DNA of 64,000 nucleotides from RPQJ01 sp963748985 (lineage in GTDB: Bacteria; Pseudomonadota; Gammaproteobacteria; Steroidobacterales; Steroidobacteraceae): assembly GCA_963748985.1 (NCBI GenBank), contig CAVVKQ010000008.1, forward strand, positions 21,538 through 85,537, given 5' to 3'. Shown piece after piece: positions 1 to 8,809 of the stretch. The notes beneath the pieces are model-generated. The model saw only the letters and a list, made by a program, of their open reading frames with translations, was not told the origin of the DNA and did no database searches. The position numbers and the translations under genes were made by a program. Within the stretch, counting starts at the first letter, position 1, and every line of letters begins with the position of its first letter.

Positions 1-1176
1 CCCGTCGGCGTCGAGAACTACCAGGTCGGCGAGCAGATCGCGGCGAGCAAGGGCAAGGTCATCCTGCGCAACTCGCTGATGGAGCTGATCCAGTATTCGC
101 CGGCGACGCCGAAGGTCTACGCCGAGCCGGTCCTGGTCGTGCCGGCGTGGATCATGAAGTACTACATCCTCGACCTGTCGCCGAAGAACTCGCTGGTGAA
201 GTACCTCACCGACCTCGGTCACACGGTCTTCATGATTTCGTGGAAGAACCCGACGGCCGACGACCGCGACGTCACCATGGACGACTACCTGTCGCTAGGC
301 GTGCTCGCGGCGCTCGACGCGATCAACAAGGTAGTGCCGAAGCGCAAGGTGCACGGCGTCGGCTACTGCATCGGCGGCACGCTGCTCGCGATCGCTGCGG
401 CGGCGATGGCGCAGAAAGAGGACGACCGGCTCGCGACGGTCACCATGTTTGCCGCGCAGACCGACTTCAGCGAACCGGGCGAGCTGTCGGTATTCATCAG
501 CCCGGCGCAGCTCGCGATGCTCGAAGCGCTGATGTGGAAGAAGGGCGTACTCGAGAGCAGGCAAATGGGTGGCGCGTTCCAGATGCTGCGCACGTACGAC
601 CTGCTGTGGAGCCCGTCGGTCGCGACGTACCTGAAGGGCGAGCGCACCGGCGTCAACGACCTGATGTCATGGAACGCCGACGGCACGCGCATGGCGTATC
701 GCATGCATACCGATTACCTGCACCAGCTGTATCTCAACAACGATCTCGCCGAGGGACGTTACGTCGCGCTGGGCGAGACGCTCGACCTGGCGGCGGTCGA
801 CGCGCCCATGTTCGTCGTCGGCACCGAGACCGATCACGTCGCGCCGTGGCAGTCGGTGTACAAGGTCGGCAAGCTCGTGCGTTCGAAGGACTTCACCTTC
901 TGCCTGACGAGCGGCGGCCATAACGCCGGCATCATCAGCGGGCCGGTGCATCCGAAGCGCCGACATCGGGTGCTGACGATGAAGGCCGGCGCACGCGTGC
1001 CCTCGCCGGCCCAGTACATGAAGAAAGTCGAGCCCGCACAGGGTTCGTGGTGGCCGACGTTCGCGGCATGGCTCGTCGAACATTCGACGAAGACGAAAGT
1101 TGCGCCGCCGAGGATGGGCGCGGCCGGCTACAAGCCGCTGTGCGATGCGCCGGGTGAGTACGTGCTGGCGCGCTGA
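1..1176 (+). CDS. phaC: class I polyhydroxyalkanoate synthase, 5' end missing
   Basis: Polymerises hydroxyacyl-CoA into polyhydroxyalkanoate on the surface of carbon-storage granules. The frame is open from base 1, so only the C-terminal part (391 residues of a protein usually near 600) is in the window. The alpha/beta-hydrolase core is clear: the lipase-like box GYCIGG carries the nucleophile Cys, the Asp of the triad lies in GTETDHVAPW, and the general-base His in SGGHNAG. The preceding stretch with WIMKYYILDLSP is typical of class I synthases. Family assignment is very secure; class I rather than II is inferred from sequence style. No phaA, phaB or phasin gene follows. Confidence 0.95.
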   Translation, partial: PVGVENYQVGEQIAASKGKVILRNSLMELIQYSPATPKVYAEPVLVVPAWIMKYYILDLSPKNSLVKYLTDLGHTVFMISWKNPTADDRDVTMDDYLSLGVLAALDAINKVVPKRKVHGVGYCIGGTLLAIAAAAMAQKEDDRLATVTMFAAQTDFSEPGELSVFISPAQLAMLEALMWKKGVLESRQMGGAFQMLRTYDLLWSPSVATYLKGERTGVNDLMSWNADGTRMAYRMHTDYLHQLYLNNDLAEGRYVALGETLDLAAVDAPMFVVGTETDHVAPWQSVYKVGKLVRSKDFTFCLTSGGHNAGIISGPVHPKRRHRVLTMKAGARVPSPAQYMKKVEPAQGSWWPTFAAWLVEHSTKTKVAPPRMGAAGYKPLCDAPGEYVLAR

Positions 1177-1187
1177 AGAGGTGATGG

Positions 1188-1318
1188 ACCGGTCTCCGGT
1201 TCATTCCCCTGCGCGCGAAGAAACATGCGCGCGGGAAATGAACCGACTCCCGGTCTGACCTGCGGCGCCTGAGCTGCCGTGCTCGGCGGCCGAGCACGTT
1301 CGCACGGCGCATCAACAT
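1188..1318 (+). repeat. two-hairpin intergenic repeat, copy 1
   Basis: A long imperfect hairpin (1188-1256, arms centred on CCGGTTCATT and AATGAACCG, loop around GCGAAGAAACAT) is followed by a second one (1264-1318). The second has the arrangement CTGAGC, a stem CGTGCTCG/CGAGCACG, then TTCGCACGGCGCA. The same order and the same flanking words recur at 59820-59948 and, inverted, at 60052-60179. Here the stem bases differ but pairing is kept. It lies directly after the phaC stop codon and could act as an RNA 3' structure, but there is no T-run. Confidence 0.6.
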
Positions 1319-1480
1319 CGGGCTTGAACAGCAGAATGTTGCCAGCGCGGCCACGGCCTTGCGTTCGACTGCGTGTTGGCGCAAACGAGCGGTGCAGACC
1401 GGGTGGCCGCCACAGGAAGTTCTATGGCTTGCTGCAAGCGGACGCTGTTCGGGCAAAAACGACCCGAAGCGGCCAGTACA

Positions 1481-1878
1481 TAGACACTAAGCCAGTCTAC
1501 CGAATGGGCTCAGACTGCTGCAGCCCGCAGGCATCACGGTCACTTCGCCGGAGCGGGCGGTGCGTTCGTGTTCCATACGTTGGAGTAGATCTTCCAGGTG
1601 CCGCCTTCCTTCTTCCAGACGTTCAGGTATTGTCCTGCTTCTGTCGTCTTGTCCGGCGCGTAGACCACGTCGAAGCTGCGATACACTGAGCCCGTCTATC
1701 GATTGGGCTCAGACTGCTGCAGATCGGCAGGCATCACGGTCACTTCACCGGAGCGGGCGTCGCGTTCGTGTTCCATACGTTGGAGTAGATCTTCGAGGTG
1801 CCACCTTCCTTCTTCCAGACGTTCAGGTATTTTCCTTTTTCTGTCGTCTTGTCCTTCCCGTAGACCATGACGTAGTTG
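1481..1878. repeat. imperfect tandem duplication, two copies of about 199 bp
   Basis: The stretch from about 1481 to 1679 is repeated head-to-tail from about 1680 to 1878 with roughly 85-90 percent identity by eye, offset 199-200 bases with a one-base indel near 1525. Each copy carries the last 40-50 codons of a SnoaL-like gene on the minus strand, so this is a duplicated gene 3' end. Both copies retain the reading frame and a stop codon (1540-1542 and 1740-1742). Confidence 0.85.
1540..1680 (-). pseudogene. orphan 3' fragment of a SnoaL/DUF4440-like gene
   Basis: The minus strand reads YLNVWKKEGGTWKIYSNVWN then a short Pro/Ala tail and stop, the usual C-terminal strand pair of DUF4440 (ketosteroid-isomerase-fold) proteins. 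There is no upstream part of the gene attached: the fragment starts where the second tandem copy begins. It keeps the conserved Trp of the TWKIY motif, which the longer downstream copy has changed to Ser, so it may preserve the older sequence. It cannot make a folded protein by itself. Confidence 0.7.
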
Positions 1879-2185
1879 CCCTGGTCGATCAGCAGTTCCT
1901 CGTTGCCGTAGAAGTCAGTGGTCTCTTCGCTGAACTCCGCGACGCCGAGCTGGCGCGGTCCGCCGCCCAGATGTCGTTGGCGCCCAGCGTCCCGGACGAC
2001 GGAGGCGATGTAGTCGGCCGTCAGCGTCTCGATCGGGACCCGTCGGTCACGGGCTGTTGACCTCGATACCGGTGTCGCGACGCTCAGGCAGTGTACTTCG
2101 GGGTGATCGCGTCAGCGCCCATCGAAGCGAAGACGAGCGGCAAGCTCGCCGCCGCCATTGAACAGAATCTCCAATTGCCCTTCAT
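1740..2185 (-). pseudogene. SnoaL/DUF4440-like secreted protein, decayed
   Basis: Starts with ATG at 2185 after a good ribosome site (GGAG, about 7 bases upstream) and a signal-peptide-like start (MKGNWRFCSMAAASLPLVF), but stops at a TGA after 33 codons. A different frame then stays open to 1740 and ends with GVAEFSEETTDFYGNEELL, GNYVMVYGK and YLNVWKKEGGTSKIYSN, which is a recognisable DUF4440 C-terminal half. The middle is not recognisable in any frame. Read as a frameshifted, degenerating gene for a cone-fold protein of unknown substrate; the neighbour at 2351-3948 is also broken, so this whole patch is decaying. Confidence 0.7.
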
Positions 2186-2350
2186 GGTCCACTCCTTGCT
2201 GTTTCTCGGCATCCCGGACGGGATTTCCGTCTCGAGGGAGACTGCATTTCGGGCAACGCCGAAGTCTTGACGAAACTTTAATAAATGCCTGACATCGGTC
2301 TGATATCGTTCTCGACCAGGGACGAATCGGGTCAATCCCGGGGTTGCAGA

Positions 2351-3948
2351 ATGACGTCGCCCGACACTGGCACGCGCGAATCCGGAGCGCATTTCTCCTT
2401 GGTGACCTGCGGGTCGATCCGCATCGCGGCCACGTCGAAGGTCTCGGCGGCCGGGTCCAGCTCGACCCCAAGGTGATGGGCGTCCTCGCGATGCTGGCGG
2501 AGCGTGCTAGCCAGGTCGTTCCGCGCGAGGATCTTATTTCCCGGCTCTGGCCCGACGTCGTCGTGACCGACGACGCGCTGTCCCGCTGCCTGTACGACTT
2601 GCGCCGTGAGCTAGCTGCCGCCGGCGGCAGTGACGAGTATCGCGCCCTCATCGAAACACTGCCGAAGCGCGGCTACCGCCTGAACCGCGTTGCGGAATCG
2701 ATAGAGCCCCCTGTGGCGGCGAAAAAAATTTCTCGCAGAGTGCCCTGGCTGTGGACCGCGGCCGTCGCGGCCATCATCACCCTCGTCACAGGGGTCCTGC
2801 TGTCACTGGACAGGGAAGGCGTGGATCCCGCCCCGGTGTTCGCGACCCCGGGTGTGGTGCCCCGAATTGCCGTCCTGCCATTCGACGACATGAGCGAAAA
2901 CCGGGACCAGCAGTTCCTGGCCGACGGTCTCACCGAGGACATCCTGAACCGCCTCACGCGGTCCGAAGGCCTGGACGTGATCGCGAGGACGTCCACCTGG
3001 GCGCGCCTCGTCGAGCCGTTCGGGAAATCAGGTTCGCGCAGCCACGATCCCGGTCCGCCGCGGAGCTCGGGTAGAGCAGGATCCACGGATTGACGTTCAA
3101 CCGCGACCTTTCCAGCCTTGCGCTTGATCGTTCAATCGGAGAATTGCCGCGCCGTTTGCCGCGCGGCTCCCGGACGTCCGCTGCACGGGACCCGCGCGAC
3201 GTCCGCCAAGCTCGGTGTTGCCCACCACCGCCTGGCGCAGTTCCTGTCCGAGTCGTCGGAGCGCGAGGCGGCCCGAAAGCACTGGGCCGAGTCGGCCCGT
3301 CTCGACCCGGACAATCCACTGGTTCTGAGCGGGCAAGCCGATCTTGCCGTCGAACGAGGCGATTTCCAGTCGGCTGTGGAAATTCATCGCCGGATCATCG
3401 CCGCCGACCCGATGGCGCTCATCTACCGCGTGAATCTCGCCGGGGTGCTGGTCGCGGACGGGCAGCTGGAGGCGGCACTTGAGGAGTACTGGAACACGCG
3501 CGAAAACTTCGACGGTGCGAAGCCTGACCTGGATTCCGATATCGTGCGCATCCTCGTCCTGCTCGGACGCTTTCCGGAAGCGGAGCGGGTCCTGGCCGGA
3601 ATGCCGGAGGGGCGAGCAAGGGACTACGGCACCGCGCTGCTCTACGCACTGCCCGCGAGGCGCGCCGAGGCGGACGCAGCGCTCGCGCGGCTCGCGATGA
3701 TGCCGACTGACATTGCGCTGCTGGACGACATCTTCGAGGGGATTCGGGTCGCGGAGATTTACGCCTTCCGGGGCCAGGAAGACGAGGCATTCGCGACGCT
3801 CGTAGGCAAGAAGGAAGCCCTGGCAATCCGGTCGGACATCAGTGCCTCGTTCCTCTGGTACCTGCGGCACGAAGCGAGGTTGTCCCCCATCCTAAGGTCA
3901 TTGCACTCGGACCGGCGCTGGGCAGCGTTTATCGCCGAGGACGCCTGA
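2351..3948 (+). pseudogene. CadC-type membrane regulator with TPR domain, broken
   Basis: Resembles regulators with an N-terminal OmpR-like winged helix, one membrane helix and a periplasmic TolB-like/TPR part. Visible parts: winged helix (VQLDPKVMGVLAMLAERASQ, LIETLPKRGYRLN), a membrane span (WLWTAAVAAIITLVTGVLL), the start of the TolB-like domain (RIAVLPFDDMSENRDQQFLADGL, then VIARTSTWA), and after 3200 a TPR block (LAQFLSESSEREAARKHWAESARLDPDNP). Lesions: the natural ATG (2351) is one base out of frame with the winged helix (shift near 2398); the family stretch after IARTSTWA is unrecognisable; an in-frame TGA lies at 3091-3093. A TTG at 2344 could start the main frame, so a truncated DNA-binding protein is still possible. 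Confidence 0.65.
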
Positions 3949-3981
3949 TTCGGCCGCGCAGGTTCAGGACCATCAGCGCTA

Positions 3982-4017
3982 TTCCCGAGCGCGTGCCTGT
4001 CTTTTCAAGCCCGGGAA
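3982..4017. repeat. single hairpin of the two-hairpin repeat family
   Basis: TTCCCGAGC pairs with GCCCGGGAA (one mismatch) around a loop reading GCGTGCCTGTCTTTTCAA. The loop matches that of the strong hairpin at 60124-60179 (GCGTGTCTGCCTTTCCAA) almost base for base. It lies in the short gap between two genes whose 3' ends converge. Confidence 0.55.
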
Positions 4018-4064
4018 GAACGACTGGATCGACCGCCCGCAATTCGCGCGACTCCGCCGGGACG

Positions 4065-5642
4065 TCAGTCGGCCGCTCGCACGCGGTGCAACGTGCCGCC
4101 GTAGTCGACGATGTACAGCTCACCCTCCGCGTCTTCGGCAAACGACGCGATGGCCAGGCCCGTCGCGGCTCCGTCGCCCGCCGTCATCGTCCGCGTGGGA
4201 ACCTGGTTGCCGGCGATGTGCCAGAGCAGGCCGCTGCCGAAATCGCCGAACACATAGCGGCCTTGCAGGCCCGTGATGGCCGCGCCGCGATAGACGTAGC
4301 CGCCCGTGACTGCCTGGCCGGCCGCGCGGTCGTATTCCGCGACAGGCGGCAGGCTCGTGCCGGCGTTCGCGCCGCAGTCCGGGTTGTACGCCAAGGTGCC
4401 TTCCCTGCAGCGCCAGCCGTAGTTGCCGCCAACGACGACCCGATTCACTTCCTCGCGTGCGCTCTGGCCCACGTCGCCGACCCACAGGTCATCGTCGGTC
4501 CGGTCGAAGCTCCACCGCCAGGGATTGCGGAACCCGAACGCGAAGATCTCGGGACAGGGCTGCAAGCCTGAACCGGCATTGCAAGGTGTGTTGCCGGCAT
4601 GCGGGTTGCCCTGCGGGATGCGGTACGGGACGGAGGGCGAGGTGGTGCCGTCGACGTCGATGCGCAGCAGCTTGCCGAGAACCGTGTGCAGGTTCTGCCC
4701 GTTGCCGAACGTGCCCCACGGATCGCCCGCGCCGCCACCGTCGCCGAACCCGGCGTACAGCAGTCCGTCGAGCGGACCGAACGCGAGATGGCCGCCGTTG
4801 TGATTGGTCGACGGCTGCGCGACCGTCAGCAGGACCGATTCGCTGGCCGGATCGAGCGACGCACCGCCGTTGCGGGTTTCGAAGGAGGCGATCCGCGAGA
4901 CGAGCGAACCGTTGACCTGCGCCGTGTACGAGAAAAAGACGCGGGGGATCGTGGGATAGGACGGATGGAACGCCATGCCGAGCAGCCCCGATTCACCACC
5001 GGACTGCACGCGCGCGGTCAGGTCGACGAACAGACGGGTGGTGCTCACCGCGGCAGTGTCCTCGAAGGCCAGGACCCGGCCTTGCTGTTCGACGACATAC
5101 CACGTCGAACCGTCGCCCGGCGCCTGCAGCGCCAGCACGGGTGACTGGAACGCCGGCAGGTTCGTGAATACACGATCCGTCGCCAGCCCGGGCTGGTCCG
5201 TGGCGATCGGCGTCGTCACCGCGACGGGGGTCGATGCGGTCGACTCATTCGCCGGACTGGACCGGTCGAACGCCGTGACGCTGTAGCTGTATTGCGTCGA
5301 CGGCAGCAGGCCCGTGTCGGTATGGGTGGTACCGCTGGTCACCGTCGCAATCGGAGCCGCGACGCCGTCACGATAGACGCGGTAGCCAGCGACACCTTGG
5401 CCGGTGTCGATCGAGGCGCTCCAGGTGATCCGCACCTGCGTGGCGGATTCGGCAACAGCCGTGACGGACTGCGGCACGCTGGGAGCCGTGGTGTCGACTG
5501 CAGTCGCGCCGCCATCGTTGCCGCCACCACAGCCACTGAGCACGAGCAGCGCGAGGACGGCGGCCGGCCATCCGGCCTGTACTGCGCGAAACAGGCCCGG
5601 CACGGTGGCCGGCGCCACGGGCGACTCGTATCGGATGTTCAT
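4065..5642 (-). CDS. PQQ-dependent glucose-dehydrogenase-like lipoprotein with FN3 domain
   Basis: Predicted outer-membrane or periplasmic lipoprotein: the signal sequence ends in the lipobox LSGC (Cys38), followed by a Gly/Asp linker. Residues about 53-145 form a fibronectin type III domain (TTAPSVPQSVTAVAES, ITWSAS, YRVYRDG). Residues about 160-520 match the soluble PQQ glucose dehydrogenase/HHIP six-bladed propeller, with GGESGLLGMAFHPSYP, the catalytic His in NHNGGHLAFGP, FAFGFRNPWRWSFD and VGGNYGWRCREG. The probable reaction is oxidation of an aldose to its lactone with PQQ as cofactor; the actual sugar cannot be told. 525 residues. It stands alone, facing the decayed regulator. Confidence 0.85.
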   Translation of the reverse strand: MNIRYESPVAPATVPGLFRAVQAGWPAAVLALLVLSGCGGGNDGGATAVDTTAPSVPQSVTAVAESATQVRITWSASIDTGQGVAGYRVYRDGVAAPIATVTSGTTHTDTGLLPSTQYSYSVTAFDRSSPANESTASTPVAVTTPIATDQPGLATDRVFTNLPAFQSPVLALQAPGDGSTWYVVEQQGRVLAFEDTAAVSTTRLFVDLTARVQSGGESGLLGMAFHPSYPTIPRVFFSYTAQVNGSLVSRIASFETRNGGASLDPASESVLLTVAQPSTNHNGGHLAFGPLDGLLYAGFGDGGGAGDPWGTFGNGQNLHTVLGKLLRIDVDGTTSPSVPYRIPQGNPHAGNTPCNAGSGLQPCPEIFAFGFRNPWRWSFDRTDDDLWVGDVGQSAREEVNRVVVGGNYGWRCREGTLAYNPDCGANAGTSLPPVAEYDRAAGQAVTGGYVYRGAAITGLQGRYVFGDFGSGLLWHIAGNQVPTRTMTAGDGAATGLAIASFAEDAEGELYIVDYGGTLHRVRAAD

Positions 5643-5763
5643 GTGTCGACCTTAACGCATCTGCAGGATGCCGCCGTAGGCCAAGTGCCCGTGGCCTCGT
5701 CAGCCCCGTCAGTTCGCCGGCCGCACCTGACAAGCATTCTGCCGCCCGGGCGCCTGCGGGGAT

Positions 5764-6855
5764 TCAGTCGAGCCGCTTGTGGAACCTGAGCGTCGCAATT
5801 GCAAGGGCGATGACCAGGAATACACCCAGCTTCATGACCGGCACCTGCATCGCGGACAGCGGCGCACCTCGCAGCAGGATGCCGCGGATCATCTCCACGA
5901 AATGCGTGAGCGGCAGCACCTGCGCGATCATCTGCGCCAGCGGCGGCATGCCGTCGAACGGAAACACGAAGCCCGACAGCAGGATCGACGGCAGCAGCGT
6001 CAGGAACGACATCTGGAACGCCTGGAACTGCGTGCGCGCAAACGTGGAGATCACGAGGCCGAGTGTCAGCGTCGCTGCAATGAACAGCGCTGCTGCCAGG
6101 TAGACATCGAGCAGGCTGCCATTGATCGGAACGTCGAAGATGCGGGCACCCACGGTGAGGATCAACGTGGTCTGGATCAGCCCGATCAGCACGTACGGAA
6201 TGAGCTTGCCGGCCATCAGCTCCCAGGAACGGATCGGCGTCGCGATCAGCAGCTCGAGGTTGCCGCGCTCGCGTTCGCGCACGATCGCCGCGGCCGTGAA
6301 GATCACCATGGTCATGTTCAGGATCACGCCGATCAGCGCCGGCACGACCTGCACGGCCGTACGGCGCTCGGGGTTGGATTCCGTACGGACCTCGAAGACT
6401 GGCGTGCGCGACCTGTATTCCCCGGCCCGTGCCGGCAGTGGCACGGACGACAACCCGCGGGCGACTGCGTCGACCATCGGTTCCGAGCCGTCCACCAGGA
6501 TCTGGGCCACCGCGCGGTCGCTGCCCAGCGCGCGTCGCTCGAAGTCGTGCGGGATGACGATGCCGACGCTGATCTCGCCGCTTGCCATGCGCCGGCGCAG
6601 GTCAGGCAGGTTCGGGCTGGGCGGGCGCAGCACGATCACGCCGGTCGCCTGCAGGTCGGCCGCGAGAGCGCGCGAATGGCTGGACTTCGCTTCGTCGACG
6701 ACGGCCGCGTTCAGGTCGCGGACGTCGAAATTGATCGCGTACCCGAACAGCAGGATCTGCATCAGCGGAATGCCGACGATCATGCCGAACGTAAGCCGGT
6801 CGCGGGCCAGCTGCCGGATTTCCTTGGACGTGATCGCGTAGAGCCGCAGCAGCAT
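5764..6855 (-). CDS. ABC-2 type export permease (YbhS/YbhR-like)
   Basis: Membrane subunit of an ABC exporter. The N-terminal helix (RLTFGMIVGIPLMQILLFGYAI) is followed by an extracytoplasmic loop of about 150 residues and then five or six helices near residues 175-360, including the family motif RERERGNLELLIATPI and the late PLTHFVEMIRGILLRG. 363 residues, usual for the family. It is the last gene of a four-gene unit on the minus strand (regulator, HlyD-like protein, ATPase, permease), 8 bases after the ATPase gene. E. coli ybhGFSR has two permeases and a double ATPase; here one of each suggests a homodimer. Confidence 0.92.
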   Translation of the reverse strand: MLLRLYAITSKEIRQLARDRLTFGMIVGIPLMQILLFGYAINFDVRDLNAAVVDEAKSSHSRALAADLQATGVIVLRPPSPNLPDLRRRMASGEISVGIVIPHDFERRALGSDRAVAQILVDGSEPMVDAVARGLSSVPLPARAGEYRSRTPVFEVRTESNPERRTAVQVVPALIGVILNMTMVIFTAAAIVRERERGNLELLIATPIRSWELMAGKLIPYVLIGLIQTTLILTVGARIFDVPINGSLLDVYLAAALFIAATLTLGLVISTFARTQFQAFQMSFLTLLPSILLSGFVFPFDGMPPLAQMIAQVLPLTHFVEMIRGILLRGAPLSAMQVPVMKLGVFLVIALAIATLRFHKRLD

Positions 6856-6863
6856 GGTGCGGC

Positions 6864-7850
6864 TCAGCGGCCTTGCTGGTCGCCGGCCGCGCGACCGAAC
6901 CCGGTGGCGGCGACGAACACGTCTTCGAGACTGGCGCGGACGAGCGTCGCGTGCGCTTCGACCGTTGCCGCACGCAGTCGCTGCAGGACACGCTCCGCGG
7001 GAGCCGGAGTGGCCGGATCGATCAGCACGTGCAGCCGCGTGCCGAGCTGGGCGACGCTGAGCACGCTTGAATCCGCGAGCAGCGCCTGCCGTGCGGCGAC
7101 GGTGTCAGCCGCCTCGACCTCCACCACGGACGCCGGAATGTCGGACATCAATTGCTGCGGCGCGCCCTGCGCGACGATGCGGCCGTTCGCGAGGATCGCG
7201 AGTTCGTGACAGCGCTCAGCCTCGTCCATGTAGTGCGTCGACACCAGGATGGTCACGCCTCGCGCGACCAGCTCGAACAGGCTCTCCCAGAAGTCACGGC
7301 GACTCTGCGGATCCACCGCGCTGGTGGGTTCGTCGAGCAGCAACAGCTCGGGCTCGTGCAGCGTCGCCGCCGCAAGCGCGAGGCGCTGCCGCTGGCCGCC
7401 GCTCAGCGTGCCGGCGCGCTGCTTGAATAAAATCGCCAGGTTGAACTCTTCCGCGACGGCGGCTACCCGCACGCGGCGACGCGCGGCCGCCAGGCCAAAG
7501 ACCTGCCCCATGAACTCGAGGTTCTCGCTGACCGTGAGGTCGTCCCACAAGGAAAACTTCTGCGTCATGTAGCCGAGCCGTGTTCGCAGCTGCTCGGCAT
7601 CCCGCGGCATTTCGTGGTCGAGCACGTTGACCGTGCCGGCGCTCGGTTGCAGCAGGCCGCACAGCATGCGGATCGTGGTCGACTTGCCCGACCCGTTGGG
7701 GCCGAGGAAGCCGTAGATGCGCGCCCGCGGAATGTCGAGGTCGATTCCATCCACCGCGGTGACATGCCCGAAGCGCCGCGTCAGGCCGCGCGCGCGGATC
7801 GCGTGCTCCATTTCGCCGGGAGGTTCGATCGCCCGGGGCACGGCGTTCAT
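6864..7850 (-). CDS. ABC transporter ATPase (YbhF-like, single domain)
   Basis: Drives the adjacent permease. Walker A is GPNGSGKST, the signature LSGGQRQRLALA, Walker B LLLLDEPTSAVDP, and the switch His lies in LVSTHYMDEAERC. Residues about 18-240 are the nucleotide-binding domain, and the last 80 residues form the small C-terminal domain common in drug and polysaccharide exporters (ASVVEVEAADTVAARQALL). At 328 residues it is half the size of E. coli YbhF, which has two such domains. It overlaps the 3' end of the HlyD-like gene by 4 bases (ATGA), indicating translational coupling. Confidence 0.93.
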   Translation of the reverse strand: MNAVPRAIEPPGEMEHAIRARGLTRRFGHVTAVDGIDLDIPRARIYGFLGPNGSGKSTTIRMLCGLLQPSAGTVNVLDHEMPRDAEQLRTRLGYMTQKFSLWDDLTVSENLEFMGQVFGLAAARRRVRVAAVAEEFNLAILFKQRAGTLSGGQRQRLALAAATLHEPELLLLDEPTSAVDPQSRRDFWESLFELVARGVTILVSTHYMDEAERCHELAILANGRIVAQGAPQQLMSDIPASVVEVEAADTVAARQALLADSSVLSVAQLGTRLHVLIDPATPAPAERVLQRLRAATVEAHATLVRASLEDVFVAATGFGRAAGDQQGR

Positions 7851-8809
7851 GGGCGCACGGCCGGGACGAGCACCTGGATGGGCAGTCCGGCGGGCAGTGC
7901 CTGTGCGGCGGGATCGTCGAGCGTGATCTCGGCGAGGTAAGCGAGTCGCGAGCGATCCTTCTGCGTGAGAGCGTAATACGGCGTGAACGCCGCCTCCGCC
8001 GAGACGTAGCGTACCGTGCCCTGGATGCGTTCCGCGTGTCCATCGACCGTCGCTTCGACGCGCGCCCCGGCCGTGAACTTCGTGCGCAGCGGTTCGGGCA
8101 CGTAGATGCGGGCGTAGGGAACGCCGTCCGCGAGCAGGATCGCGACGGGTCGGCCGGCGGTGGGGCGCTCACCGAGTTTGTACGGCAAGGCCTCGACCAG
8201 GGCGGCGCGCGGCGCAGTCACGGTATGGCGCGAGGCAACCGTTTCGACTTCCGCCAACGCGGCGGTCGCGCGCTGGACGGCGGCGCGGGCTTCGGCCACC
8301 TGCTCGGTCCGCGTCCCCTGTTTGAGCAATTCGTAGCGTGCGCGGGCCGCATCCCGTGCTGCTCGCGCGGAATCACGCGCAGCGCGCGCCTGGTCCATGT
8401 TCGACTGACTCAGCAACTTGCGCTGCACCAGCGTCTGCACGCGGGCGAATTCACTCTGCGCTGCCTGGAATTCACTCTCGGCGCCGCCGAGCGCCGCGCG
8501 GGCTTCGTCTATTTCGCGCTGACGGGGGCCCTGCTCGAGGTCTGCGAGACGCCGCTGGGCCTCGAGCAAGCCGGCACGCGACTGGTCGATGCGGGGTTGC
8601 GCGGTGCCAGCCTCCTGCCGCACGAGCACGGCTCCGGTTTGCACGTGGTCGCCTTCGCGGACGGGAATTTCGACGATGCGCTCGTTGGATTCCGCAATGA
8701 TTTCAAGCCGATCGCGTTCGACGGTGCCGTGAACTTCGACCGGTTGCTCCTTGGCGCATCCGGCTGCGAGCAGCATCGTGGACAGGACAAGCCAGGCGAA
8801 TCTGATCAT
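7847..8809 (-). CDS. HlyD-family membrane fusion lipoprotein (YbhG-like)
   Basis: Periplasmic adaptor that links the inner-membrane ABC exporter to an outer-membrane channel. The start at 8809 gives MIRFAWLVLSTMLLAAGC, a lipoprotein signal with Cys18 as acylation site. A biotinyl-lipoyl-like half motif (IVEIPVREGDHVQTGAVLV) is followed by a long Ala/Arg/Glu-rich coiled coil (about residues 70-190) and a beta-barrel region near 200-300. 320 residues. It overlaps the TetR gene stop codon by 4 bases. No TolC-type gene is nearby, so the outer-membrane partner is encoded elsewhere. Confidence 0.92.
   Translation of the reverse strand: MIRFAWLVLSTMLLAAGCAKEQPVEVHGTVERDRLEIIAESNERIVEIPVREGDHVQTGAVLVRQEAGTAQPRIDQSRAGLLEAQRRLADLEQGPRQREIDEARAALGGAESEFQAAQSEFARVQTLVQRKLLSQSNMDQARAARDSARAARDAARARYELLKQGTRTEQVAEARAAVQRATAALAEVETVASRHTVTAPRAALVEALPYKLGERPTAGRPVAILLADGVPYARIYVPEPLRTKFTAGARVEATVDGHAERIQGTVRYVSAEAAFTPYYALTQKDRSRLAYLAEITLDDPAAQALPAGLPIQVLVPAVRP

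Noticed and set aside
3091..3093. In-frame TGA as selenocysteine or programmed read-through
   Set aside because: The surrounding 100 residues do not match the family in any frame and there is a separate start-frame fault, so decay explains it better.
5779..7209. Open frame of 476 codons opposite the ABC permease and ATPase genes
   Set aside because: Arg/Gln/His-rich composition typical of a shadow frame; both minus-strand genes have clear family motifs.
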